Source of the DNA: Phycisphaera sp.
GTDB lineage: Bacteria > Planctomycetota > Phycisphaerae > Phycisphaerales > UBA1924
Assembly: GCA_020639255.1 (NCBI GenBank)
Contig: JACKGZ010000006.1
Span: 1-64,000, forward strand
DNA: 64,000 nt
Reading direction: 5' to 3'
Shown: piece by piece, positions 33,283 to 43,500 of the stretch
How positions within the stretch are numbered: the first letter of the stretch is position 1
Layout: each line of letters starts with the position of its first letter
Made by a program: the position numbers and the translations under genes
The notes under the pieces: generated by a model
The model's database searches: none
What the model was told of the DNA's origin: nothing
The model's input: only the letters and a program-made list of their open reading frames with translations

Positions 33283-36135
33283 ATGTCCGATACGGTGTTT
33301 ACAGCCTTTGATCGCATCGTGGAGCTGCCTGAAACCGAGTGGAGCAGGTTAGTCAACGCGGCATTTCCACTGGATAGCGATCGTAGAAATGAACTTGCAA
33401 ACATGCTCAAGTCATGGAAGTCAGAACCGGATTTCAGGATATCGACTGTCCAGCTTCAGCGGGCCATATCAGGTATTGAGACCAGCGTCAGGCAGTATGA
33501 TTCGAATCCTGAGGTTCAGGGTATAGAGATACACGAGAAACTTGGAGGTGGCGCTTCCGGGACTGTGTATCGGGGTCGTCAGACGGGTCGAATCAAAAGA
33601 GAGATTGCTGTCAAGGTATTCCATTCTCAAGTGGATGGAGCTGCCCATCTCAAACGAGAGGCGGAAGCCCTTGCTCGGCTGGTGCATCCAAATATCGCGA
33701 CACTCTACGAAGTCGGGGTGTGCAAAGATGGACGCGTTTATGCCGCGCTCGAATATGTGCGAGGATGCGTACTAACAGACTATATTACACAGGCCGATAT
33801 TAGTGTATCTGAAGTGCTTGAATTGTTTGGGCAGATATGCGATGCCGTAGCACATGCCAATGAATTTGGTGTCATCCACAGAGATCTCAAGCCCGCGAAT
33901 ATTCTCGTGACTGAGCTGAACGGTAAGCCGGTTGCAAAGGTGCTCGATTTCTCTATCTCAAGATCCGTATCCGAAGAAATTGAACGTACGATAACCGAGG
34001 CATCGGTCGTGCTTGGCACTCCAGAGTACATGAGCCCGGAGCAGGCCAATCCCGATCTGGGACAATGTACTACGCGATCGGATGTGTTTTCTCTTGGAGT
34101 CATCCTTTACGAGATCCTCGCCAGCACTCATCCGTATGTCCCTCGCGATGCGCAACGGCCGAGTATCTATTCGATTCTCGAATGTATTCAAGTGTCGGAT
34201 CCAATGCTGGCATCGAGAGCCAAGAAACAGCATGATAAGTCGCGTAAGCATTCGAGGCAAACGGATTGGGGCGCTGTGCACTTACGCGGGGACTTGGATG
34301 CCATTATTCAGAAAGCAATGCTTCGTGATCCAGCAGATCGCTATCCAACAGCAAGACAGCTTCAAAATGACATTTTGCGGCACGTTGCTCATGAGCCTAT
34401 CGAGGCGAAAGCTGACTCGTGGTTTCGCAAGATAGTCAAGAGCTGCCGGCGGCATCCGATCATTGCATCCACTAGCGCAACTGCCATCACTTCATTGGTT
34501 TGTCTAATTGCTGTGTTCGTTATGGCATACCAACGAGAGCAGCAAGCAACTATCCGCGAATCCAGGGCGCACGCACAAACTCGGATGGCTCTCGTCTCGT
34601 CGGCGCTATCAAGTGGCGATCTATCCAGAGCACAGCAGCAGCTCACGGAGATCCCAACAGCCTATCGATCATCAACATGGGAGATTCTGGCGGCATATTG
34701 TGACCAGAGCGAGAGTTCATTGTTGCTTGATAGTCAAGGTATTGTTGATATATGGCAAACTGGTACTGTCGCTTATGTCGCAGGCGGTTCGGGCAAGGTC
34801 TGGCGCGTCAACACGTTAGGTGGCTCACTTGATCCAATACTCGTTGCTGATCGCTCCAGAGTGGTCCGGGGTGTAGCAGGAGCACATGATAGTAAATCGC
34901 TCTATGTAATGAGCGATGGCTCCATAGAGATCTGGTGCGGATCGCGGTTGAGCGAATCAATTGACTTACACGGCATCAATACCGCTGATTATCAAATGAG
35001 CTTGTTAGAAGAAGACCTAGTGCAATTAATTCACAGCGACGGAACATGTATTAGAGTATCGCGTGATTCAGGTGAGTGGCATATCGAAGAGGATGTGGAG
35101 TGCCACACACCGGACCAAGTCCGATTGCTACACAACATCCGCGTTGCAGATGATGACTCAATTGAGTTATGGAATGCGAATGTCGCAATTGCAAAGCTCA
35201 GGGGACACACAAGGCATCCTGTCGTTCCATTGAATATTAACCTGAGTGATACGAATCGCTTGCTGAGTGGTGATTCGTTGGGCTACATCAAATTATGGGA
35301 TCTACCGCGTGCATTAGTACGCTCAATTGATGCTAATCTACGTCCAATCCAAATCAACAGCCGTGGAATAGTGCTCGCCGATGCGCGGAGCCTGTACTAT
35401 CCTCCATCGAGTGTGAAAGTAGAAGTAGGTGTTCATCAGGCTTCAAGCGTGTGGAATATGACAGGAAGCAATGGGGGCATGCTGCTACAAGCGAATGGCG
35501 CCAGAGGCATTGCATGGGATTCAAAGGTGTATGGCCCGTCCTATACGCCTGTAGCTCTATCTTCAGAGCCCATTTTCCGTCCTGCGTTAGACAACAACGA
35601 CTGGGCCTGGATAGGAGACGGATCTTCAAACCTGTGTAGAATCGATCTGATTAGCGGAAAGTCAGATTACATCGAACTGCCGGCTAAACCGATCACGGCT
35701 ACCTTTCCTGCAATAAATGGGCTATATACAGTGTGTGCCGCTATGTTGTATCTCATAGATGGTGGTGAATACGAACTCATTACTCAGGATCTCCCCATTG
35801 GGACGCAGTTCATAGCAGCAAGTACTGAGCATATTGTTACGTCGACGAATTCCGGGGTAGGTACACTCATTGAGGTACGATCTGGTTCAAAGCGATCGAT
35901 TAGGTTTGGAAACGCAGTACATGCGATTGAGCTACTCCCTGATCATCGTCTGATTGCTGTTGGGCAGGGTGATGGTTCACTGGTTCTCTACGATTTAATA
36001 AATGGACAAGAAATGGCGTCCTTGCCAATATTCGACTGTCCTGTCGCCGAGATTATGTGTGGATCGGATGGTGTGCTCAGGCTCCTATCCGCCCAACAAC
36101 AGGTTCAGTGGCTGGATCTCAAGCAGCACAATTGA
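33283..36135 (+). CDS. Membrane Ser/Thr protein kinase with beta-propeller-like C-terminal region
   Basis: This is a 950-residue protein. A Hanks-type kinase domain spans about 82-370, with the glycine loop GGGASGTV (88-95), Lys111, HRDLKPAN (199-206) and an APE-like SPEQ. The magnesium-binding motif reads DFS (222-224) instead of DFG, so activity may be altered. A transmembrane helix lies at ~393-416 (IIASTSATAITSLVCLIAVFVMAY). The remaining ~530 residues are repeats of beta strands with WD40/propeller character (VDIWQTGTVAYVAGGSGKVW, LSGDSLGYIKLWDL, GQGDGSLVLYDL), probably periplasmic. It follows the sigma factor by 11 bases and presumably controls it. Confidence 0.85.
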   Translation: MSDTVFTAFDRIVELPETEWSRLVNAAFPLDSDRRNELANMLKSWKSEPDFRISTVQLQRAISGIETSVRQYDSNPEVQGIEIHEKLGGGASGTVYRGRQTGRIKREIAVKVFHSQVDGAAHLKREAEALARLVHPNIATLYEVGVCKDGRVYAALEYVRGCVLTDYITQADISVSEVLELFGQICDAVAHANEFGVIHRDLKPANILVTELNGKPVAKVLDFSISRSVSEEIERTITEASVVLGTPEYMSPEQANPDLGQCTTRSDVFSLGVILYEILASTHPYVPRDAQRPSIYSILECIQVSDPMLASRAKKQHDKSRKHSRQTDWGAVHLRGDLDAIIQKAMLRDPADRYPTARQLQNDILRHVAHEPIEAKADSWFRKIVKSCRRHPIIASTSATAITSLVCLIAVFVMAYQREQQATIRESRAHAQTRMALVSSALSSGDLSRAQQQLTEIPTAYRSSTWEILAAYCDQSESSLLLDSQGIVDIWQTGTVAYVAGGSGKVWRVNTLGGSLDPILVADRSRVVRGVAGAHDSKSLYVMSDGSIEIWCGSRLSESIDLHGINTADYQMSLLEEDLVQLIHSDGTCIRVSRDSGEWHIEEDVECHTPDQVRLLHNIRVADDDSIELWNANVAIAKLRGHTRHPVVPLNINLSDTNRLLSGDSLGYIKLWDLPRALVRSIDANLRPIQINSRGIVLADARSLYYPPSSVKVEVGVHQASSVWNMTGSNGGMLLQANGARGIAWDSKVYGPSYTPVALSSEPIFRPALDNNDWAWIGDGSSNLCRIDLISGKSDYIELPAKPITATFPAINGLYTVCAAMLYLIDGGEYELITQDLPIGTQFIAASTEHIVTSTNSGVGTLIEVRSGSKRSIRFGNAVHAIELLPDHRLIAVGQGDGSLVLYDLINGQEMASLPIFDCPVAEIMCGSDGVLRLLSAQQQVQWLDLKQHN

Positions 36136-36139
36136 CGTG

Positions 36140-36415
36140 CTAGCACGCGCCTTCCCATTTCCCCGTGTCGTAGTTGAAGATCCTGTTTTGGTTGCCTGGG
36201 CCAGGATAGAGCAAACATTGAGTGCCACCGGCTTCATTTCCTTCCTGGATCGAATACAGCGCCTCAGCAGCGGCACCAAGACTATTCGACACTTCCGATT
36301 GCCCCCCAGCAGTTTGTTCGGCAGCTTTTTGGGCCGATCGCAGAGCGGATCCCATCGCATTAAGCAGGAATTGTGCAGCGTCCTTAGGTGTCTCAATCCC
36401 GTTGATAGATCCCAT
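36140..36415 (-). CDS. Small unrecognised protein with conserved-looking leader
   Basis: The ATG at 36415 has GGAGG with seven bases of spacing, which makes this a real gene candidate. The 91-residue product has an amphipathic helical first half (AAQFLLNAMGSALRSAQKAAEQ) and a glycine/asparagine-rich second half with two cysteines and YPGPGNQNRIFNYDTG. No signal peptide is present. The helical N-terminus is loosely like small toxin-killing-factor-type or leader-less secreted peptides, but I cannot assign a family. It converges on the kinase gene, with four bases between the stops. Confidence 0.55.
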   Translation of the reverse strand: MGSINGIETPKDAAQFLLNAMGSALRSAQKAAEQTAGGQSEVSNSLGAAAEALYSIQEGNEAGGTQCLLYPGPGNQNRIFNYDTGKWEGAC

Positions 36416-36580
36416 TCTCAATCCTCCAATTCATAAAGCGCTACCACCCGATGTGGCGGCTACATGAGATATGGCGACATCTGTTCTGTGTTTGACGAAG
36501 CCCGGCACATAAACATGTCAATTGTGTCACAATTTTAAGCCAGCTGAATATGTGCTTCTCTTTTTGTCGCCAATTGGTGT

Positions 36581-36961
36581 ATGCCGTACCTGTATCCAAT
36601 TGATGCTTTCTCTGGAAAGATTACAGAAGCCGAAAATCTGATTAGTGAGAGCTCGATCTTGAAGAGATTGCGGATGGTCAAAGGCGAGCGTTCGTATCGT
36701 AGCTTCGGCCAAAGCATAGGTGTCAACCACGAAACAATTCGCCGTTATCTTCTCTCTGGTAAGGTTCCGGCGACTGTTGTAGCAAAGATTGCAATAACTT
36801 ATAATGTAGATTGTGGATGGTTATTGACAGGAAAATCGAGTAGTCGTGTCGGAGCTTCAATCGAGCGCTTCGCGCCCGAGATTCACACTACTGTGACAAA
36901 CCGATATCGAGAAACACGAGAGGCAAAGGCTTACGAAGCAATACATCCAAATCGCACATGA
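36581..36961 (+). CDS. CI/XRE-type helix-turn-helix regulator
   Basis: This 126-residue protein has a phage CI-like HTH: ILKRLRMVKGERSYRSFGQSIG, then VNHETIRRYLLSGKVPATVVAKIAITYNVDCGWLLTGK. The GWLLTG ending is typical of CI repressor N-terminal domains. The C-terminal ~35 residues are short and polar, so no LexA-like peptidase or multimerisation domain is present. It sits in the AT-rich segment next to tRNA-gene debris and could be a remnant regulator of an integrated element. No Shine-Dalgarno sequence is visible. Confidence 0.65.
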   Translation: MPYLYPIDAFSGKITEAENLISESSILKRLRMVKGERSYRSFGQSIGVNHETIRRYLLSGKVPATVVAKIAITYNVDCGWLLTGKSSSRVGASIERFAPEIHTTVTNRYRETREAKAYEAIHPNRT

Positions 36962-37204
36962 AGTTCAATTCACGTCAACTTTAATGGTACTATGCAATGA
37001 ATACTAACCCCTCTGGAATCAGTGACAGACGGTGTCAGGACTGGACGCGCTCCAGGCGGTTTTCGGTGGAGCGATTTGGGGGCTCGGATGACAAAGCGTG
37101 CCATGGAGTGTCCTGAGGTGCCAGGAAGAGCCGATTTCATGTAGCGACTGGTGTAGCGCAACGTGCGCACGAGTTTGCAAGATATTGAGAAGTAAGGACT
37201 TAAC

Positions 37205-37262
37205 GTGGTGCGCCGTCACGTTGCCAACGTGAATGTCGTCGGTTCAAATCCGATCACCCGCT
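37205..37262 (+). pseudogene. tRNA-Gly(GCC) fragment, 3' part
   Basis: The anticodon arm TCACG-TTGCCAA-CGTGA (37216-37232; anticodon GCC), variable loop, T arm GTCGG-TTCAAAT-CCGAT (37238-37254), 3' acceptor CACCCGC and discriminator T are intact. The matching 5' acceptor (GCGGGTG) and a D arm cannot be found upstream, so this is not a functional tRNA. It resembles a leftover attachment site. Confidence 0.6.
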
Positions 37263-37288
37263 TTCTTCAACCTTTCTATAACACTCAC

Positions 37289-37317
37289 AAAAAATGCAAA
37301 GCCGTCAGAACTTTGCA
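37289..37317 (-). terminator. Rho-independent terminator (minus strand)
   Basis: On the minus strand TGCAAAG, a nine-base loop and CTTTGCA are followed directly by six T residues. It would end transcripts coming from the kinase gene at 37565-39829. Confidence 0.7.
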
Positions 37318-37564
37318 GTGTGTCACTTTGCAATTCAGTCTTCTCGTGGCGTTAGCCGGCTCAGCTCAGCTATGCCGAAAGGGAGGCGGTATTGCTTGCC
37401 TTAGCCGTTGCGGCGTGATTTTTTCAGGCTGCAACATTCATACGGTTGATCCTGAACACCACTGCTCAAGGTTCATTTTCGGCGTTCCATACGCATTGTG
37501 AGCCTCATTCAGGTGTGAACCACATTCAAAGCATCACCTATTGGACCAAGCCCGTGGAGATTGA
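37318..37564. other. Long 3' region downstream of the kinase gene
   Basis: No open frame of substance is seen between the kinase stop and the terminator. It would be transcribed as a ~250 base 3' untranslated region or could hide a small RNA; no defined structure was found. Confidence 0.4.
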
Positions 37565-39829
37565 CTACGGCGTACGAGGAATCTCAGCTTCCGAGGGCAG
37601 ATCCTCGTCAGACGCCGGGTGATCGCTGAGAGGGGATTCATAATGCCTCGCCAGTTCATCCTTGACAGAGGCGCAGAGTGCAAGTTCACCGAAGTGGTCG
37701 AACAGGACCACGGCCTGTTCCAGGATGGTGCAGCGATACCTCCATGCGGGTTCCGATTCAGGGTTTTCTTCGGAGATCGCTTGAGCGAGAGTCAGAGTGT
37801 GTTGCATCGCTCGGACGGCGTCGGGAGAATCGAGTTCCAGAAGCGACCGTGACAGTTCGAGATTCGCGGTGAGTTCACGAAACCTGAATGCGAGTCGGTG
37901 CGGATCCTTCGCGGTTGTCTCGCCGAGCAGCATGCACGCCTCGCGGGCGTGACGCTCGCCGCCTGCCGGGTCGCCGAGTCGGCGGGTGACCGAAGCCAGT
38001 TCCGCGAACGCGGAACCCAGGGCGAACTTGGCCATGACATCATCCGGGCGTCGTTCGTACAACCGTTCGGCGAGCGCAAGCCGCTCGTTGTAGAGCGGCA
38101 TCGCCGTCTCCGGCGACCGGGCGAACACGAACGTGGTGAGCCGCTCGTAGCTCCACGTCAGTTCATCCAACAGTCGCGCGTCGTCTGGTGACGAGGCGAG
38201 CTGCTCCTTGAGGGTGTCGTGCACGGTCTGGTAGTGGCCGAGCGCCTCATCCAGACGACCGAGCTTCTGCTCCGCATCGCCGATCAGGATGGTGGCACGC
38301 AGCAATGCGTCTTGGACCGAGCGAGAGTCGGGATCGGCCGAAAGCGCTCGCTCCAGTGCGTCGTGGGCCTGCCGCCGAAGGTCAAGGGCCGTCGCTGCAT
38401 CCGCCCGGTCGAACGCAACCGAGGCGAGCGACTGGAGAGCCTCGGCCCGCTGAAAATCGATTCGCGGCCCCCGACCGACCTCGGGGATCGCATCGAGGCG
38501 TTCGAGCAGCAGCGACGCGAGTCGCTCCTTGGCCTCGTTCGCACCGCTGAGTTCATTGATCTCCGCGAGGACATGATCGGTGAGCGTGTCGACCGTCGCG
38601 GTCATCTCGTTCGCGCGAGCCCGGCTCTGGTCGGCGGAGTGTGCGAACGCGAAAGCGAGGACAACGATCGCGATCAGTGCCGCTACACCGCCAAGCGTCG
38701 TCATCGGGTACCGGCGGCACAGCGAGCGGACTTCGCCCAGTGCAGACCGAGTTGACGCGTCCACCGGGAGTCTCGCCAGAACGCGACGCAGGTCGTCGGC
38801 GAGGTGCTGGGCCGACGCATAGCGGTCCGCTGTTGCCTTCGCTGTCGCTTTCGCGAGCACGGCTTCGAGCGTCCGACGGTCAGCGCCGAGCGACTTTGTG
38901 AGTTCCGGAAGCGCCTTCTCGGTCAGATCACGAACCAACTCGGCCAAGGGGGCGTCGGGAGCACCGTACGGATGCCGCCCCGCGATCAACTCGTGCGCGA
39001 CCACGCCGAGTGCGAAGACGTCCACCCGTGCATCGCCCCGCTCGCCGCGTGTGAGCTGCTCCGGGGCCATGTACGCGACCGTCCCAAGCAGGCGTGGCCC
39101 CTCTGTGAGATTGGCCTGGGACGGCTGAACGAGCGCCGATGCGCCGAAGTCGATCACCTTCGGCTTGGCGACGCCGGCGACCTCGGTGACGAGGATGTTC
39201 GCGGGCTTGAGATCGCGGTGCATGACGCCCGTGGTGTGGATGGCGTGCACCGCCTCGCAGATCTGTGCCATCAGCTCGATGCGCGAGCGCCAATCGAGCG
39301 AGTGCTCTTCCGCGTATCGCGTGATCCAGTTGCCATCCACAAATTCGACCGCAACGTACAGCCGCCCGTCGTCCGTCTCACCCGCGTCGTAGACCTGCGC
39401 TACACCGGGGTGATTCAATCGCGCTAGGGCCTGCTGCTCACGGGTGAACTTCGCGCGCACGCTCACGGGCAGCCCTTCACGCAGCACCTTCACCGCGACG
39501 GTTCTTGAAAGCGGCTCGGCCGCCTCGGCCCGGTAGACCAGCCCGCTGCTCCCCGAGCCGATCAACGCGACCACCGAGTATCCACGGATGCTCGGCAGCG
39601 GGGCTCTGTCGGCTGATGGGGACCTTCCGATCAAGAAGCGACCGTCGAGCAGCGGCTCCGCCAAGAACCCGTCGGCCTCGGCCGCGGCGTCCTCGTCGAG
39701 CATCCGCAGCACGGCATCACGCAGGTGCTCATCGTTTCCGCTCAGACGGACCGCCTCGTCGTGCCTTCCGTCGTCGGGAACGTCCAGCACGCGCTCGAAG
39801 ATGTCCCGGATGCGCTCATAGTCGTTCAT
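37565..39829 (-). CDS. Membrane Ser/Thr protein kinase with TPR-like C-terminal region
   Basis: The ATG at 39829 overlaps the sigma-factor stop by four bases (ATGA). The 754-residue protein has a Hanks kinase domain at ~83-350 with glycine loop GSGSSGLV (91-98), Lys114, HRDLKPAN (204-211), DFG (227-229) and APEQ. A transmembrane helix lies at ~376-396 (GGVAALIAIVVLAFAFA). Residues ~470-750 are helical TPR-like repeats (DEALGHYQTVHDTLKEQLA and similar). Coupling to the sigma-factor gene indicates a joint signalling role in which the kinase probably regulates sigma activity. Confidence 0.88.
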   Translation of the reverse strand: MNDYERIRDIFERVLDVPDDGRHDEAVRLSGNDEHLRDAVLRMLDEDAAAEADGFLAEPLLDGRFLIGRSPSADRAPLPSIRGYSVVALIGSGSSGLVYRAEAAEPLSRTVAVKVLREGLPVSVRAKFTREQQALARLNHPGVAQVYDAGETDDGRLYVAVEFVDGNWITRYAEEHSLDWRSRIELMAQICEAVHAIHTTGVMHRDLKPANILVTEVAGVAKPKVIDFGASALVQPSQANLTEGPRLLGTVAYMAPEQLTRGERGDARVDVFALGVVAHELIAGRHPYGAPDAPLAELVRDLTEKALPELTKSLGADRRTLEAVLAKATAKATADRYASAQHLADDLRRVLARLPVDASTRSALGEVRSLCRRYPMTTLGGVAALIAIVVLAFAFAHSADQSRARANEMTATVDTLTDHVLAEINELSGANEAKERLASLLLERLDAIPEVGRGPRIDFQRAEALQSLASVAFDRADAATALDLRRQAHDALERALSADPDSRSVQDALLRATILIGDAEQKLGRLDEALGHYQTVHDTLKEQLASSPDDARLLDELTWSYERLTTFVFARSPETAMPLYNERLALAERLYERRPDDVMAKFALGSAFAELASVTRRLGDPAGGERHAREACMLLGETTAKDPHRLAFRFRELTANLELSRSLLELDSPDAVRAMQHTLTLAQAISEENPESEPAWRYRCTILEQAVVLFDHFGELALCASVKDELARHYESPLSDHPASDEDLPSEAEIPRTP

Positions 39830-40365
39830 ATCGGAGTCGCGTCCAACAGCAAGCGATGCAGCCACGCACGGGCCATCTTCCAGTCCGCGCGGACGGTGCG
39901 TTCGGTGACACCGAGCCGCTCGGCCGTCTCGGCCTGGGTCAGCCCCCCGAAGAAGCGCATTTCAACGACCCGAGCGGAACGCTCGTGATGAGTTTCGAGA
40001 CGATTGAGCGCCTCGTGCAGTCCGAGGATGTCGATTCCCGGACGCCCCGGCACATCGACCAGCACGACACGGCTCGCGAGCCCGCCTCGTTTCTGTGCAC
40101 GCTTGGCCCGGGCATGATCCACCAGGATGTTCCGCATCGCATTGGCCGCCCACGCCCGGAACTCGACCTCCGAGCGCACCTCCACGCCGCCGTCTCGCAT
40201 CACGCGGAGCCACAGTTCGTTCACCAGGGCTGTGGGCTGGAGGGTGTGGTCGGCCCGCTCCGACCCGAACAGGTGGCGAGCGATTCGGCCGAGTTCGGCA
40301 TGGAATGCCGACATATCCCCGTTCCCGGTATCGAGCTGCTCGTGCTGGGAACTCGCTGCATCCAC
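39826..40365 (-). CDS. ECF-like sigma factor (Sigma70_ECF family)
   Basis: This 179-residue protein carries HTLQPTALVNELWLRV and AMRNILVDHARAKRAQKRGG in region 2. Region 4 follows: EMRFFGGLTQAETAERLGVTERTVRADWKMARAWL. It is translationally coupled to the downstream kinase by a four-base overlap. It diverges from the first of three secreted-protein genes at 40565, which is a plausible target. Confidence 0.88.
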   Translation of the reverse strand: MDAASSQHEQLDTGNGDMSAFHAELGRIARHLFGSERADHTLQPTALVNELWLRVMRDGGVEVRSEVEFRAWAANAMRNILVDHARAKRAQKRGGLASRVVLVDVPGRPGIDILGLHEALNRLETHHERSARVVEMRFFGGLTQAETAERLGVTERTVRADWKMARAWLHRLLLDATPI

Positions 40366-40564
40366 GGAGACGCATCGTAAGTGACGCCCGCTGTGGAGGC
40401 TACGGGATTCGGGCGGGCGCCATCAGGTGGGCAGAAGTTTCTGGCGTTCCCGTTCCGGTTGGGCGTTCCGAATGCGCTTGCCATGTGACGGCCGCGAGAG
40501 GGTCGAGCCCCCCCCCCGTCGGAATCGAGCGGGATGTACTGGGAAAGACAGGAGCGTGAGGGCG

Positions 40565-43500
40565 ATGGGAATCCGGACGCGAATTGGAAGTTGTGCGCTG
40601 GTGGCGTGGGCTGTTCTTGCGGTGGCACTGCTGCCGGTGGGTGTGGCGAGGGCGCAGGGAGGAAGTCCGGCGATTGTGGGCACAATCCCGCCGCCACCCA
40701 CAACCCACCCGTTCATCCGCGGCTGGTATTACAGCGCCCAATACGAGAACCGGCTCGCCGAGGTGTGGGTGCCGGCGCTCGGCTCAGCCGTGAGCGTGCG
40801 TCTGTTCGATATCATCGATCCGCTGAATCCGCTCCCACTGGTGGATATTCCAACGGCCTCCGCCGGCGCTGTCATGACGATGCGCGAGTCGGTGATCTGG
40901 CTCCTTGGCACTCCTTCGGCCGGTCTCTGGCGAATCGACTTCACGGATCTGAATAACATTCAGCAGACACATTTCAGCATCGGCGCAGGCGGCACCACAA
41001 GTACGGTTCGGATGGAGGCTCACGGCGATCTGCTCTTCGTCATCACAAGCTCAAACATTCGGATCTACGACACTTCCGATCCAACCCAACTCCCCCTGCT
41101 TGTCGACCTGAACCCGCACATTGTGCCGACGGCCTTATATAAGGGGATTATGGTTGCGGGCAACCGGGTGTACTCGGCGACAACATCCGGATCGCCGACA
41201 GACAGCACGCAGTTCTCGATCTGGGATATCTCAGATCCGACAACACCAGTGCTCATCAGCACCACCGAGTTCCCGCTGATGCCGTTCTATTTCCGTCTCA
41301 ATGAGAAACCGCCCGCGCAGCCAATGGGCACGCTCATCTTCGCGGACGGTAGACCAACGAGCACTCAGACTGTCAACTTTCCGATCATCGACGTAAGCAA
41401 CGAGAGCTTTCCCGTCGTCATTGGAGGAATAGCTACAGGGCTAACATCCTCAAATGGCTGGCTGCGACATGTCGGAACCACAGCGTATGTAGCTATTGGC
41501 GGTGATATATACGTCTATGACTTGTCCGTCCCTTCCGCGCCGGTCCAGCGATTTCATGGTAGCGCCGTCGATGGCACTTACTTCAATGGCTTCGACTCGC
41601 AGGTGGGGGCGGTCTTTGTGGCGCGTAGTACGTCGTTCACCCTAACGATCATCGATGGCTCAGGGGCAATAGGATCACTGAGTGCTTATGTACTGGAGCC
41701 GACCGTCATCGGTCCAGATGATGATACCATTCACGGCATCCCGCTATCAGATGCGCACGTCTTCGTTTTGACGGGTTCTGGTGATGAGATCTCGCCGGGG
41801 TTCGTTGCGCCAAGTTTCTCCAATGGCTCATTGAGCATCGAGGGCGACCACACGATCGCCTCACTTTTCATTTCAGGTGGCTCGGTCACTGTCGATGGAG
41901 TGCTGACGACCGCTTCGTTCGAGGCGACCGACACAGCCGTCACTGTCGATGGAGTGCTGGCAGCCGACACATTCGAGGTGAGTGGTACTGATGTTTTGAT
42001 TCAAGGTGAGTTGGAAGCTGGGAGTGTGGCGGCCAAGTTGGGAACGCAGATCGATCTGCGCGGTCGGATAACGACCGGCAATATCCTCTTGGAGGGCGGG
42101 TCTCGGCTCACGCATCCTCAGTTCTCGTTGATTGACCTCTCTGTGGCGCAGGACGGTAGCGACGAGGTCCGTGGTGCCGATATCCTGGTGTCGGGCGACG
42201 CGTTCATCGACGCGACGAGCCGGATCGATGTCTCTGAGAAGGGCTACTTCCCCGGCGATGGGCCGGGCGCGGGTGTGAACATGCTGCGGGGGCCGAGTCT
42301 TGGGGGCGATGTCTATGTCGGGTCGGGGGCTGGGCACGGGGGAATCGGCGGAGCCGCGAACGGGCGTCAGCCTGACTTTGCGGGCGGTGCGTACGGGGAC
42401 TTCCGATGGCCGACGGAGTTCGGTTCAGGCGGCGGCGCTGCAGGTGGGGGGGCGGGGTGCTCCGGTGGACCGGCCACGGCAAAGGGCGGAGGTGTCATTA
42501 CGCTGCATGTGAGCGGAGAGTTGCGGATCGACGGATGGATCGAGGCTGACGGCCAGGCGACAAGCGGGATGACAGGCGGCGGCTCGGGTGGGTCGGTGCT
42601 GGTCACTACCTCATCACTGCGTGGGTCTGGGTCCATCACTGCGATTGGCGGCGCTTCACAAGGCTCTGGATTCTGCGGCGCCGGTGGGGCAGGTGCCGGA
42701 GGACGGATCGCGGTCTACGCCGGGGAGAGTCTTGGTTGGAGCGGTGCGATGAGCGCCCACGCCGGCATCCAGGGCTCTCGCGCCGGTGCCGGAACGATCT
42801 ACTTCGGTCCGGGGATGAACGCCGAGCCGCAACTGATCATCGACAACTCGTTCGTGCAGAATGGCATCCTTTCCGAGAACGGCGTCACGCCGCTCGGCGG
42901 CGATCATGCTGTCGGCTTGGTGCGCATTCGTGAAGGAGGGTTGCTCTCAGGCGTGCCAGACGGCGAGGACATGCGGCTGTTCGCGGCTTCGGATGTCATC
43001 GTGGAGTCTGGCGCCTACCTCGGTGTCGGAGGTTTTATTTTCGACACTGCGGGTGCAACGCCCGGTGAGACCGGAGAGGCCAGCGGCGGCGGAGCGGGAC
43101 ATGGCGGGGCTGGCGGTCGCGGTGGGGACAACTCATTCGATGGTGTCGGTGGCGAAGGGGGCGGTATTACAGGGACAGCGCAGCTTTCACCTCCTTCACG
43201 CGGTTCACGCGGCGGGCGGGCATCCAACGGAGTGCTTGGGCCGAGCGGTCCGGGCGGCGCGGGCGGTGGATTTCTTGAAGTCAATGCGGCGAGCCAGCTC
43301 ATCATCAATGGTGCTCTCAATGCTGATGGAACAGACGGCCCTGCGGGAACGGGTGGCGGCTCCGGCGGCGGCATCCTGATGCGGGCGGGCTCCATCACAG
43401 GCACGGGCTCCATCACCGCTCGGGGTGGCGATGGAGGAAGTGGCCAGTCCGGGTTTGGGGGCACGGCCGGAGGTGGAGGCGGTGGTGGTGGCCGCATCGC

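Noticed and set aside
36970..37219. Two minus-strand open frames of 66 codons
   Set aside because: They have no start signal and no recognisable domain; the region holds tRNA remnants instead.
37205..37262. A functional tRNA-Gly gene
   Set aside because: The anticodon and T arms are good, but no 5' acceptor strand complementary to CACCCGC and no D arm can be found at the proper distance.
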